A stretch of DNA of 64,000 bases from Lepeophtheirus salmonis (lineage: Eukaryota; Arthropoda; Copepoda; Siphonostomatoida; Caligidae). Location: assembly GCF_016086655.4 (NCBI RefSeq), contig NC_052131.2:37201705-37265704 (forward strand). The letters are read 5' to 3'. Made by a program: the position numbers and the translations under genes. Under the pieces are notes generated by a model. The model was not told the origin of the DNA. It saw nothing but the letters and a program-made list of their open reading frames with translations, and searched no databases. Below are positions 24,101-36,870 of the stretch, piece after piece. Every line of letters begins with the position of its first letter. Position 1 is the stretch's first letter.

Positions 24101-25380
24101 GGGAGCTCAGAAATTTTGGTGCTCATGCCATAGTCATACTAATTTTTATTCCGATGTTGTATTCATATCCATTTAAAATAGTACCGTTTCAAATGCATTA
24201 ATACCTTCATACAATTAAAGCATTGAATAAGGATTATCTTTCGGGACCCAAAGATTTATTGAGGTTTTAAACTTAAGGGAAAACGCGGTAAATCTCCCAT
24301 GTAATTATTTAAGTTTCATTTAATTTTAAATAATTTATATAAACCATCAAAAATTACCTTTTTCATTACTTCCTATTAATATTATCGTGCTTGGCAATTC
24401 AAAAAAAGTGGGACCCTCAGGGTCTAAAAAACAACTTCTACACTGTTTGTGATAGTTTAAAAAAATGATCATTAAGAATATATGGGATTTTTGTAGATAA
24501 ATATTACTGTGATATTTTCATTGCATTCTACAAATATGTCTAGTCCCTGGTCATTTTTTGATCGACATCATTTGAGTTACATGTTTTTTTTTTGTTTTCT
24601 ATTACTTTGCTTAGAGGTTCTTTAGGCAGAACTAGCTAGAAATTTAGTATTTCTTCTTAAAATATATAAAAAATAACTCTACAATTTCAGAGTATTTATT
24701 ATTTTTAACGCATGGAGATCGATATTTCAAGGGATTCTGTGATTGTACTCAAAGACAATTTCCCCGGGAATGAGAAGCCTTTGTTCTGGTATAATGAGTA
24801 ATATATTACATATATGTAATAATAACTTATCTATCAAAACATATGATGGATATTTATTTATTTATTCGTGTGAGAGTCCAAAGGGCGTCCCTTTGAGGAA
24901 TGAGGACTCTGTCAATCACAAAATATTTGCTTTTCTACGTCACTTGTATTAATCAATCACGACTAATTCAATGCTAAATGATCAAAAAACCACCAATATC
25001 AAAATACATTCTACATACTTGGATATGTGCAAGAGGAGACAGACGGATAGACAAGACGTCATACTTATGTCTGTCTGTCTGCATGTGTGAGTTTATAAAT
25101 GTTTTCACTAGCATAACAATGTATCGTATGGATATAAAAACATTGTGGCATTAGGAAATGCATCAAGCAATGCAGTCTTTTCCCCTCTTTCTCTGCTCTC
25201 GATTCATTTCTATCTATTTATAAATAATATAGATATAACCTCAAAAATTGATAACAGGTTGCCCTCATATAGTATGACATGAGACTATGCAGGTTACAAT
25301 ACTTTCTATGTAAGAGTGCTGTTGTACTTAAGTATACAACAACATAATTAAATGTAGATTTTTTATTTTATTTGGGGGGG
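21170..25380. other. AT-rich presumed intron
   Basis: No coding exon is supported. The stretch includes a TGACGTCA palindrome at 21610-21617, a 10-bp stem (CCCTGTTATT with AATAACAGGG) near 21662-21687, long pyrimidine tracts near 22180-22260 and 23040-23110, and a small purine/GC-richer patch at 22930-23060 preceded by a good-looking acceptor that leads only into a short frame. Confidence 0.4.
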
Positions 25381-26166
25381 GTTGTAATTTTTTCGAAACA
25401 AAATTCAAAAATTACATTTTTTGGAAAATCAATTCTATTAATTGATACTATTCTCAAAAAATGATTTTTTTTGGAAAAAAAAATTCAAAAATTACCTATT
25501 CCAAAAAATTACATTTTTTGGAAAATCAAATTCTATTAATTGATACTATTTTCAAAAATGAATTTTTTTTCCAAAAAAATTAGATCTGTTCACAAAAAAT
25601 GTAATTTTTCGTAAAGAGTTTCTAAAGTTGAATTTTAAAATTTAAAAAAATGTAATTTTTTGGAAAATCAATTCTATTAATTGATACTATTCCCAAAAAA
25701 TGATTTTTTTTGGAAAAAAAATTCAAAAATTTAGATCTGTTCACAAAAAATGTAATTTTTCGTAAAGAATTTCTAAAGTTGAATTTAAAATGTAAAATTA
25801 TTCGAAAAAAAATTTCCAAAATTAAATTTTCCAGAATTTTTTTTAAAAAGTTGTTCTCGTGAAATTAAATTGAGAAATCTTGAATTTTTCTACAAAAATG
25901 AAATGATGTAAAAAAATTCTAAAATTGAATTTAAATATAAAATAATTTAAAATTTTTGTTCAAAAATTAAAAGAACATTTTTAAAGTCAAGAAAAAATTT
26001 CAAATATTACATTTTTCGGAGAAAAATTTACTAAATTTATAGATATTCACAGACCTTAAAATTTGAAAAATAAAAAAAATTTAAATATACATTTTTTTAG
26101 TAAGAATCAAAAATTTCTTATATGGGGGACTGCTGCCCCTCCAGCCCTCCCCCTGTGGACGCTTCT
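25381..26166 (-). repeat. GGGGCGTC-family repeat with internal tandem units
   Basis: The right edge (26122-26166), read on the minus strand, gives GCGTCCACAGGGGGAGGGCT and then GGAGGGGCAGCAG, the GC-rich leader shared by the copies at 35951, 38043, 44225 and 58555. The AT-rich body contains near-identical units: GGAAAATCAATTCTATTAAT at 25423, 25520 (one inserted A) and 25662, and TAGATCTGTTCACAAAAAAT at 25581 and 25732. Unit spacings of roughly 97, 142 and 151 bp point to duplication inside the element. The other terminus near 25370 is unclear. Confidence 0.6.
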
Positions 26167-29100
26167 TACTATAGGAACAGAAGGGACTTAAAAGTTGTAG
26201 AAGGAGTCCTCCTTTTGGTCTCCTCTCTGATCGGATTTAAGATGGTTAGCTGTAGAATGTTTCACATTTTGAGAAATTTCAATTATGTACTTACAAAATT
26301 CAATTCCTTCACCAAATTTGAAAAATAATAGATACATTAATTTACAAAATTAAGATTGAATAAGTAATACAGTTTATGACTCAATTGAGTTGAATTCTAC
26401 CTTGCTTATCACAAGAGGCTCCGAGTTTTTCTGTCCCTCACATATATTTTTTTAAAACTTGAATCTGAATGAGCGAAATCGATTCTTTCGCTGAAGTCAT
26501 TTAGTTGTCAAAAGGTATTTAGTATCTAAAAAAAGTTTTGTATTAAAGAGTACAAGTCCTTCTTTTTTGTATATCACAAGCTTTCAAAGAGGCACATAAA
26601 AAAAACCTGCACAAAATCAGTTAATAATTGAAAACTGTGCAAAGTTAGCTTTAATAGATGCAATTCGAATTCATCAAGAAGCAAAAAAAAATACTTTTTT
26701 TTTTGTTGTTGTTGTGAGCTAATGCTCTGAGCTCTCTCTTAGTTGGAGTAGGTGAGAGGAAAGGTTGATGATATTTTATTAGGGTACACTTCGTTACCTT
26801 AACATAAAAAATAAAATAAAAAGACATTTAATAATCTGATAGTTAGCCAAATAAGTCAATCATACCAACTGCCATTTATATCTAATGTACTTCCAGACTA
26901 TCATTGCCATATTATTGAATTATGTATTAAAATCATACATAGTATTTTATTTGAGACTGTATGATGATATTACTTCGTAAGAAAAGCGTATCTATTCATT
27001 TGTATATGATAGCCAAAATTTATTCATACAAAATAATAAGATGGCTCAAAAAATATGTATTGATACGACAAGGGATCAATTAAAAATTGTATTCATGTCT
27101 TTTTGGAAATGAGGCAAAAGTATAGAAATGCTTATTAGTTTGTTTATTTTTCAAAAATAATAAATTATGGGATAGACATGACGTAGCAAGTGGAATAAGG
27201 TACTCGATAGCCTGCAGCAAAATATATTGGGTATTTTGCTCTCTGTACATAATAACTAGGGATCTGCATCAAATAAAGAGTATTTGAATACTACTACTTG
27301 TACAGATATGGAATCAAATATTTAGTATAAGGGAAGATCTTTGTGGAAAAAAGAAAAAAAACCACATCAGCAATAAAAAAAAACGAAGATTCAAAATTAT
27401 TAGATAATTTTTTTACATTTGTCCCGGATAATTTAACGTCATCTCTACTATGGACCTATAACAAACATAAAATGAACATTGGATTTGAAACTCCTATGTT
27501 CATTTTTACGTTAATAATTATTTTAATTATAATTTCATATGAGTCTATACACACACACACCATCACAAAGTCAATGTGTGCCGGCAAAAAATATAAAAAT
27601 ACTCCCCTTCTAAATGTATATGAGGAAAAAAAACAAAAACGAATTCAATACTAAACAGTTTTTATATAACATAGTCTTTTTCTCTGAGTCAAGTATTTTT
27701 GAACATACTACATAGAGGAGGGAGAAAACACACTTTTATTCCATGTAGAGTTGTTTAATTTGTTATTTTCTCCTAAACAACCCCCCTTCCCCTAACCCCT
27801 TCTCCTAAACAAACCTTTCTATTCCATTAATAAAACTTACCTACACAATATACATATATCATAACATCTATACAATATGCATCACACACAGAAAGACTTC
27901 AACAACCATTTTTCTAGGTTTCGTGACTAAGTAACAAATCTTCCGAATGCACATCCTTACCACATTGTCTTACATAAAGTATCTACGAAAACAATCTTAA
28001 ATACAAATAATAAAAAACCCATCAAATATGGTATGTTACGCTCAATAATTATAAGCTTTGTAGTTCTATTTAGAAGATGTATTAATGGATTCACGATATT
28101 TAATTTGACATTTTGTGACCACCATGGATTTTACTACTAATTGAGGGTGAATTTGTGATAGATCCAATAGATTTATTGGAAATATTTGTATGTGGATTCA
28201 AATGGAATATAATTTATTGAGTAATACAAGCGTAGCCCAGACTCAATGTGTGTGGAGAAAAATCATTGTATCTTGCTTATGTGTAATTCACAGGCCGCAA
28301 ATTGTAAACTTCCCCCCTCCCAAACAAAAATATGAACCTATTAAATAAAAAAGAGAGCTAATGAACTCATATTTAAACTAACTACTTCATGGTGATAGTC
28401 GTCGTCTGATATCTATGTATATTGTACATACATAGATTTATATATATTTTTTTATTTTTGCCCATTCGATTTTATACAAGATTTTTATTCATTAAATCAT
28501 AAAAGAAAATTGCTTATATATGTACAGTCTTTCAAGAGAGGGAGAAGAGGTGGTGGGTGGGTGCTTGTTGGAGGTAATAATAGAGAGGGGGGGATATTAT
28601 TATGGGCCCATAAAATAATTATATTAATTATTATTATGAGGTAATATATGCTCCTTCGATCGATTTTTTTTTTGTAGAGTGAATGTTCCTCTCAAATTGT
28701 TTTAATTTACGTACTCACGCATGGAAACAGACACTCCTGTTAGTAATAGCAAAAAAAAACTTGCAAAAAAAGAGAGAAACTTTACAGTTTACACAAACAT
28801 ACTAATTAGTCTTATAAAAAATGCTATGCTCATACGATATCAGTTCAACAAATTTAACCAGAATGGAATAAACATGACTCAGTTTATTTAATAAAATATG
28901 TATATCAATGATTGAGTAACAGTTGATTCATTCCATTTGGAAAGGTATTATCTCTTGGTTTCTGTTGAGGCTGGCTATATTTTGATTTCAAATAAAGAGA
29001 CTATGTGGTATAGGGGAGGAATAATATTTTGAAATGGATGTAATTTCAAAGTAAAATATTTCATTTCTGACATATTTTAGCAAATAAATATATTTATGGA

Positions 29101-29600
29101 GCTCATTTTCGTTGAAAAATAAATTCAACTTGTTCTTTTTTATTTTAAGGAGAGTTTGTTCCACAAAAACAAGCCTTTCTTTGATATTTTAGCACAAAAT
29201 TTATCTGTATTGTATGTAAAAAGATAATATTTCTAAGGAAGAGAGAAACTTAACTTAATGCCTTCGAAAGATAATAATCATAGCTATTTGGCAGGGAGGC
29301 TGTGACTGGAAAAACAGGTTGCGTGAGCTTAAACAAGACCTTCCGTTCCAAATAAGTGGTTTTTGATTTTTCAACATCAATTGGTTATTTACGAAAGTAA
29401 AACAAAACACCCAAATGAATGAGTAATTTCTTATCTAAAGAGGCTATATTATACATATTTAATATTGTATGACTATCAAAAAAAAAAAAAAAAAGAAGCA
29501 TATACTTCTTATTTTCGAGAATAAATAAAAAAATAATGTGTACACACTCACAATGAAAAACGCCATCATTTCCTGTAAATCTAACTATATATGTATACTT
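26167..29600. other. AT-rich presumed intron
   Basis: No supported coding sequence. The frames at 27343-27654 and elsewhere are A/T-codon rich with no domain. Short (CA)n and poly-purine tracts occur. Confidence 0.45.
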
Positions 29601-29726
29601 TGATTATAAACACACTTGTAACATGTTTGTGTGTTAAATGTACGTACATACATATATTGACAAATAAGTGTGTAGGTAGCTACATACCACCTATGCTGCC
29701 TGTATTATCCTGTAACTTCCAGCAAA

Positions 29727-29844
29727 ATGAACAACCTCAAGAACGACTTCTCAATGAGTTATCCAGAAAGTTACATTCCCGTAAACAAACACTCCAAATT
29801 CGAGGAGGGGGAATTTGCCGTGATCAGGCCCCTGTCTACTGAGG
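29727..29844 (+). CDS. Candidate start exon (40 codons)
   Basis: From ATG 29727 the frame encodes MNNLKNDFSMSYPESYIPVN followed by KHSKFEEGEFAVIRPLSTE, then G at a GAGG/GTTGAG donor; the frame stops two codons later. Third codon positions are markedly C/G-rich (AAC AAC CTC AAG AAC GAC TTC) in an AT-rich setting, a good sign of real coding selection. The ATG has A at -3. A pyrimidine tract and CAG at 29720-29722 lie just before it, so it may also be an internal exon starting at 29723. A different frame through the same bases is also open (29591-29842) but has less natural composition. It ends in phase 1 with G, exactly like the 19990 exon, so the two could be alternative N-termini of one protein. 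I recognise no domain. Confidence 0.45.
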
Positions 29845-29954
29845 GTTGAGTACACTGCTTCCCTGACTATCATTTTGCTGTCAAATATGCAATATTTTAA
29901 TGTGTAACAGGCAGAGTTTGTTGGGAAAGAACGAAATTATACTTTTTGATATGT

Positions 29955-30476
29955 TGGGGTTCGGTCTGGAAATTCTACACCGGTCTAAGACCATTATATT
30001 TATTGTTGGACTGAATTTGTTTGTTCCAACAAAAAAGCTCGGTCTGGACAGGTCTCATTTAAAAATTCGGTTTAGATCGGTCCCAAAAAAAAAAGGTCTA
30101 GACTGATTTTACTGATAGTTTGGTTATAACATGACATTCTATGTTTTTTCAAGTACAATGACGTTATGCGAAGTTTAAACAAATATAGCTCGGATTGATT
30201 TTGATCCCGCCATCTCTAATATATGTATACAGTATTTTTTCTAGAATTATCGAGTAATTTTGAGATTTTATAAATAAAAGGTCTCTCATAATAATGTATT
30301 AGACCTAAAAAAAACTGTCAATAATTTGTGACAGAAAAAAAAATCTGTCCATAAAGTGAGACGGAATCAAAATCGGTGAGACCAAGGTCTGGACCGAAAA
30401 ATCGGTCTAAATCGGGCAAGAAAAAATAATATAAAACCAAAAAAAAAAATTAATGCCGGACCGAGTCTCAACCCTA
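29955..30476. mobile_element. Probable hAT-like non-autonomous element
   Basis: The left side carries GTTGGGGTTCGGTCTGG and the right end, reversed, reads TAGGGTTGAGACTCGGTCCGG. Several copies of a CGGTCTGGAC/CGGTCTAGAC-type word lie inside on both strands (29991, 30041, 30078, 30390-30420). The exact left border and target duplication are not clear. There is no coding capacity. Confidence 0.35.
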
Positions 30477-31645
30477 TTTTTTTGCCCATTATTAGAATTA
30501 ACTGATTAAATTGTAAATTTTAGGCATAATTATGATGCAATATAATGACTTTTTAAAAAAAAATAATAATAATAATTCCATTCATTTTTGGATTTCCCCA
30601 AAATCATTGAAATATTGATAGTTTTGTCAAAAAAAAGAAAAAAAACCCTAAATTTTTTTAGTTCCGACCAGGTCCGTGCTTAGTGTTTTTCTCTGTGGGT
30701 AGACAAGGTTGAAAATACATTTTTATTTAGTTATTTGCGAAAAAATTATGACTTTTTTTTTTTAATATAAAAGATTATAATTATGAATTTAATTTATCAA
30801 TGATTTTTAACATTAATACTATGTTTACACCATTCTGTAGAGCACATATATAAATAAACGATTGTTGAGCACAAAAATTTAAAATGTGGTTTTGCATTTT
30901 GCAGTTTTAGGGGCATACAATTTTAATTACATATATTTGAGTTTGGGGCATTCTAAGAGTATATTAGTTAATTAATTATAGTCCATTTCTCAGGTGTACC
31001 GTTTTTTCTTTTGAACGAATAATTAAATGAAAATTTTGTCAGGAAATTACATATTAATAATGTATTTGTGAGCTGGAGAACATATTTCGTTTCTGTATTT
31101 TTATATATATGTGAGTAGTTCGACTATGAATTTCTTCTTTGGGAGAGGGAAGAATAAATAGGATTGTGCTATAATATACAATATACACCATAGAGGGAGG
31201 AAAGAAGGGGAAGAATAAGGGAGAGGGGGGGAAGAAGGAAGAAGAAGTATGTAGCTGAAGAAACTACTTTGTAGTAGATTTTTATTTTTTTGGCTCCTGT
31301 TCTCTAAAAAATCAAATTCAAAGAGATTCAATTTTTTATAATACAATCTCTTATTTAGGGGAATGTGTCAAGTTTTTGAGGGAGGGGGTGGGCTTTAACA
31401 AAAATAAAGGACCTAGCGTCATCTTTATTCAATTATATCTACATTAGTATTATATATATTTGTAATTCATAAGCAGTCGAAGGTTTTTTGAAGAGGATGC
31501 TTGAGATGAAAAATACAAAATAGTTGGGGGAAGAAATTAGAAAGTCCCAGATGGGTTGGCCAAATACATCCCCCCTTGAAATAAAGCAGACAACTGTATA
31601 CATTTAAAGATACTTTTATTTATAATAACATGTGCCTATTAACCC
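30477..31645. other. AT-rich DNA with purine tracts
   Basis: Nothing coding is supported. A GGGAGAGG-type purine tract lies at 31190-31250. Confidence 0.45.
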
Positions 31646-32070
31646 TAGTGGTTACCAAAGTAGGGCGACCCCTTTTGGGAGGATTCCCAAAAATAAAAAT
31701 GTCGTTTCAATTGGGCAATCAAATCTTAAATAATAATAAATGCACATCTTTTTTATAAGTCTCTTCTAGATCATTTTAAATTTGTATTTCCTAGAAGATA
31801 ATGTTTCACAAGCACATAATTGGATACGCCGCTTTTAATCCCACAGCTAATCATGGATCGTCTGACATGGGAGATGCACTTATCGAATTTTTATTTAATC
31901 AGGCAATAAAACAGATTTTGATTCTAAAACACAAGACGAATTATTGATTTATGTGATATATGAGTAAACAACTGATGTCTAAAGCAGCTTCAGATTTACT
32001 TATATCCTTTGGCTCAATTTATTTATCGGAAAATACCTTTTCCGTATTAACTTGTCTCACACATAAGTTA
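31646..32070 (+). pseudogene. hAT transposon remnant with transposase C-terminus
   Basis: The left edge TAGTGGTTACCAAAGTAGGG resembles hAT/Charlie-type termini. About 310 bp further on, from ATG 31960, the frame reads MSKQLMSKAASDLLISFGSI and then YLSENTFSVLTCLTHK. This matches the hAT C-terminal dimerisation motif, in which a short helix ending in PFSTTYLCE is followed by a GFS-L block. The N-terminal zinc finger and the DDE core are missing, and upstream frames (about 31800-31930) are interrupted. A right inverted repeat was not found within a few hundred bases. It is a decayed copy without expected activity. Confidence 0.55.
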
Positions 32071-33431
32071 TACATATATTGCTGATATTTTTAAATAATA
32101 TATTCCATTATTTCTTTAAATAATATATATATTTTTTTTCAATATTTGTAGAATATAAACTTATATATATATATTGGATCAATATACTCAAATAACTTAA
32201 ATTATTTGCCTCTGGGCTTAACTTTATAGGCGTTACATGGCCTTTAAATCATCTATTTGCGTAAAATTCACTTAAAATATTAAATTCAAGCTTTTTTGTA
32301 TATTTTGGCAATTTATTATATAGTATATAACTTCCCATTCAGGACAAAAATACGCAAAATACAGATTGTTTGATGAAAGTGTGGAACATTTCTTATTTAT
32401 ATGCAATGAAATGAACCAATATATGTAAAATTAGATCATTAATTGGTTGTTGTTTTTTTGCAGTCCGCATCATTTGTTCTGGTAGATGAATTACTAAACA
32501 CTTTATCCAAAGTAAATCTTTGATATACCTACATTCAAGTATTTAATTAATATATTACATTAAGGAAGCTTCTAATTATATAATTAGACGTGAGATTGGC
32601 AGGTTAATATTCTCTTAGGGAATTTCTCGTAATTAAAAAAAAAAAAAAACCCTGTGAAATCTTGGGAAATAAACCCTAGTTCCCCTAACCACATTTGTAA
32701 CACTCATTATGATTTGACAAATAATTTATTAATTATTTTTCGTATTTACTAATTTTAACTCTTTTGTTTTTTTAGGTAAGAAACTTACGAAACCTCGTTG
32801 ATTTGTATCATATGTATTTTGCAAAGAGTACAAAGGTACTGATTAAGTCCTCAAATATAATTAAGAGTAAGATGAATGCTGCAGGACATAACGTGATAAA
32901 GAAGGGAATCCAAGATGAAGAAAACGGTTTTTCCCTTCATAAGAGTGTACATATATATGGGTGAGGTAGATCCTCTTGAGAAAATAGCCTGAAGGCTACT
33001 TGATAAGATGAAAAGTATAAGAAAAAATTATTTCCCTCTTGTCGTTGTTATTTTATCAGTACAAATATGCATGTTTGAGAGGGAGAGAAGAATGTTCTTG
33101 TTAGTTGAATGCCTACCTTAGCCATTATTATTATCAAAATATCAAAAATCTATTTATAATATGTACAAATTTCTTTGGTATTTCATTAATTGTGAAGAAG
33201 AAAAGCAACTTTCCGACAATAATCCTCTTCTTTCCCGTCTTTTTTATTTTGGCAGTTTCTGTGTCGAAATTAATTTTTTAGAGTACTTAATATTTAGGAA
33301 TTGCATACCTAATTCCTTAATATTGATATGTTTCCCAGAAGCAATATACTTTAATTTTATAATAAAATACTTTCATTTTATTTAAGCACATAAAATAATT
33401 GTAATTTTCGAAATTCATTGTGTTAACAATC
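32071..33431. other. AT-rich DNA, no supported gene
   Basis: Only short frames and (TA)n tracts are visible. A 74-codon frame at 33161-33385 is Phe/Ile/Leu-rich by base composition and carries no motif. Confidence 0.45.
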
Positions 33432-33455
33432 AGGGGCGTCCGTAGGATTATATAC
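33432..33455 (-). repeat. Solitary end of the GGGGCGTC repeat family
   Basis: CAGGGGCGTCCGTAGGATTA is the reverse complement of the 3' end seen at 38841-38857 (ATCCTGCAGACGCCCC). No body or second end follows within about 1 kb, so the copy is truncated here. Confidence 0.5.
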
Positions 33456-34615
33456 TATATTATAGTAGAAAATATAGTTTAATGAAGGATATAGTTATAG
33501 AGATATAGGTCTCGTATTGAGGGAATTATTAGAGCTGAGGGCTGATATACTGAATAAAAGATGATTTTGTCGAATAACGTTCCTCACAAAACCTCTCTTT
33601 TAAAATTTACTTTTGAAAAATTGATCCACCTCCATTTTGGAACTTGTTTTATTGAGAACTTTTTCACAAAATTGAACAGAGTGCTAAAAATGTATAAAGT
33701 ACAAAAATATGCAATTTGCAAAATATATTTCTCCCTCCACTCCAAATAAGACAAAAAAAACAACAAAAAGCGTTTGTTAATGAAACTTGAATTGATTTAA
33801 GAATATATTATAATTGATTCTTGTTATTTTTAACAAATATATTTCTGACTTAATATTTTGTTTATGCAAGAAAATATTTTTGATTTTCCTCTTTCTTCTA
33901 TTGACATTTTATTTGCCAATCAATTTATAGCATGTGCCAGTTATTGAACATAAAACTGTACATTTCATGAATATATTAAAAAGTATCCGGTCTTACAGGG
34001 CAATACAAAAGAAGGAAATATCCGGCTGAGAGGATTGTTCATCACCTTAGTTATATGTACGTAGACTAAATACTTCTTGAGTGATTCATCTTGGTAGTGA
34101 CGTCAGACAAAGGATTTCTTTCTCCCTTCCAAAGTAATACCTTTGCATAAGAGTTTGATTCGTTCCTGGGTGGAGCTTGTAGGCTCAAGCAATTTATTCC
34201 ATAAGTAATGAGAAGAGATGAGAAAATGCGTGCAATTTTAAGCGTCAGAGGATTTGATTGTACAAGAATTTTCTTGTACAACTTACTACTAGGATAACAT
34301 TTCTTATATAATTGTATTCTGTCACGCTTAAAAATACGCGGATTTTCATATCTATAGACATAATTTAACCTTTAAAGTTTTTTGATACATATATGAAACA
34401 TTTCCAAAAATGTTTTTTTATATAATATTCAACAAAAATGTGGTAAACTGCTACTTTTTTTACACCTGTAATAACCCTTTAGGTAAGTCTGAATATATAT
34501 TAGTATGATATTGCATCTGCAAATACGCTAAATAAGTAATTATTAACTAGTAATTAGAAGAATAAAATATCCAAAAATAATTTTTTCTCTTTTATTAAAC
34601 GTGTTTTTTTAATTT

Positions 34616-34641
34616 ATAAAAGTGTCATTAAACACTTTTAT
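34616..34641. repeat. Short hairpin
   Basis: ATAAAAGTG pairs with CACTTTTAT across an 8-base spacer. It may be chance in AT-rich DNA. Confidence 0.4.
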
Positions 34642-35723
34642 ATTAAACTATTTTGCGTAAGGACATTTTTACCTAAAGGATATTTCCCAATAATGCTATA
34701 ATTATGCCCAAAATTACAATTCATATATATTATCAAAATTTTACGAAGTAATAAGTTCGAACCAGAGAGAAAATAGACAATAAAATAAATATAGTAAGAA
34801 AAATTATAAGAAAGAACAGGAAAACAATTCGAACTTATCACTACTTTGTTATCATTTATCATAAGATATAATGGGTTATTCATGTTTTAAAAGACTCATG
34901 GATTGAAGTACCTACAACTACAACTATTTAACGCATTTTATAGTAATATACACGACATATTTTGATTCATAAATTCAATCAGAACATCAATTTCAACCAG
35001 TTAATAGACACTAACGACGTATAAACTTCATTTGTTCATATATTAGGGCAAAATAGTTTAAGGCAAAAGTATTAGGGGCAGATAAAACTCTTTTATCCTC
35101 ACTCACTCTCGACCATCTCGTAGTTCAATAAAAACATGAATGCCAATGCATATTTTTTCTCATACTTTTATCTAAAAAAAACCTCATATGTTGGGGTACT
35201 TGTATCTCAAAGTATTACTGTATCGATTTTATTCTTAAAAGGGGTTATTTCCAAACCTATTAATGCAAATTATGTTTCCCAATATCCGCTCTGGTCTTGA
35301 GTTAGAAGAATGAATAAAATGAAAGGAGGTGGGAGGGTAATTGTACTTAGACTAGGTATTAGCAACAAGGCATTGATGATAATTTTATAGACTTATAATT
35401 ATTATTATTTAAGCTTTTGTATATACATATATCATCTCTTATAATTTAGCTTATCAATGATTTTTTTTAAACTATTTTTATTTTCATATAATGAAATTTA
35501 ATATCCAAATAGTCATTAATTAGAATAACAACAAAAAAATGTGTTGTTCTTTTCTTATCAAAGAATAATAATTTCCCATTCATTAACGTAGGTACATGTA
35601 ATATATTGTACATTGTCTAGTTATTATATCAAAGTCATAATGCTCTTTATTCTAGGAGTCAACAAAAGTGATTGTGTAGTCTATCTATGCACATAGAGAG
35701 TAGGTAGGCCCCTGCTTTTGTCC

Positions 35724-35912
35724 ATGAGCAAGTCTCCTGATGATGTCTTTGCTTTTTATTCGTTTTTAATGATGATGGTCATTGTGACGTTGTACTTTTT
35801 ATTGTATCTCGCAACCTGTCCTTCCCAAAAAAGAGATGGAGGGGGAAAAGACGTAAAATCAGTTGGTGGACGTGAGGGAATTATTTTCAACAATGGAATT
35901 ATTATTGACTAA
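35724..35912 (+). CDS. Small ORF with one membrane segment
   Basis: The frame from ATG 35724 encodes 62 residues: a short acidic N-terminus (MSKSPDDVFAFYS), a hydrophobic run of about 21 residues (FLMMMVIVTLYFLLYLATC), then a basic Gly/Lys-rich tail (PSQKRDGGGKD) and a hydrophilic end. This is a plausible single-pass microprotein layout. Upstream, a pyrimidine run and TAG near 35655 could be an acceptor. A diverged copy of its second half is found at 41082-41186, with stops, so the segment has been duplicated, either as a gene or as part of a repeat. I know no family for it. It is followed after about 40 bases by the repeat at 35951. Confidence 0.3.
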   Translation: MSKSPDDVFAFYSFLMMMVIVTLYFLLYLATCPSQKRDGGGKDVKSVGGREGIIFNNGIIID

Positions 35913-35950
35913 TTATTGAGAATTGTGCCATGTTTAAAAAGAGTTAATTA

Positions 35951-36409
35951 CAGTGGCGTTAGCAGGGGGAGGGCTGGAGGGACTGGAGTCCATCCTTAAA
36001 AATACAAATTTCCAAAATATGTAATTCTTCAAAAAAAAATTCCAAAAAATGTAATATTCTGTTAAAAAAACTATGGATTTTTGATTTTTTTTTTTCAAAA
36101 ACGAAGTTTCTAGTGAGCAGATGTGGATTTTTGAATTTTTCGAAAAAATTAAAAAATTTGAAATTTTTTTTCACAGCTGCCACTTTTGAAATTTTTTTTG
36201 AAATATTTTCCAAAAATTTTAATATTTGAAATTTCATTTTTCAATTTTTTTGTCAACAGCTATGTACTTTTGAAATTTTTATCCACAAAAATAAATTTCT
36301 GAAATTTTTAACCAAAAAAAAAATTGATTTTTTGTGAACAGCTTGGATTTTCAAAAAAAATTATCTATTGTTCAAAAAATTCCAAAAACCAAACCAAATA
36401 TATACTCCC
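35951..36409 (+). repeat. GGGGCGTC-family repeat copy
   Basis: It starts CAGTGGCGTTAGCAGGGGGA, followed by the GC-rich leader GGGCTGGAGGGACTGGAGTC, then A/T homopolymer words (TTTTTGAATTTTTC, AAATTTTTTTTGAAA, AACAGCT). It ends near CCAAATATATACTCCC. The flanks GTTAATTA (35943-35950) and CTTAATTA (36410-36417) agree at seven of eight bases, a good candidate 8-bp target duplication. Confidence 0.6.
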
Positions 36410-36522
36410 CTTAATTATAGTTCAACCAATCAACGTTGAGAACACGTTGACAACAAAATATATTGTGCTGTTTTTTTGCCTTACATCACTTTATTTTTTT
36501 TCTTCTAAAGATTTTTATCTTA

Positions 36523-36554
36523 TTCGCTTTAAAGCTATTAAGCTTTAAAGCGAA
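36523..36554. repeat. Perfect 14-bp hairpin
   Basis: TTCGCTTTAAAGCT at 36523-36536, loop ATTA, then the exact reverse complement at 36541-36554. The stem is perfectly paired. No downstream gene or U-run marks it as an RNA processing site. Confidence 0.7.
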
Positions 36555-36870
36555 ACAAAGAGCACGTGATCAATATATTGTTGGCTACGCAACAACTTTT
36601 TGACTCACTCAATTTTATTATTACTTTATAACTAAATAACTATGCTCCATTTAATAAGCCTTTATACAGAATTCTGGAAATGGAAGAAAAAGTTACATTC
36701 ATTTATAAATGAAAATGACAAAAAATGATAATGTGACGTCATATTTTATGGGAAATAATATTTGATAGGAGTCATGTATCTACTCAAGCTAAAAGGCATT
36801 TCACCACTTGGCTCTTAAGGATTATGGTTATGTAATGATTATTGTTGACTATTTTATAAACTGCTTTCTA

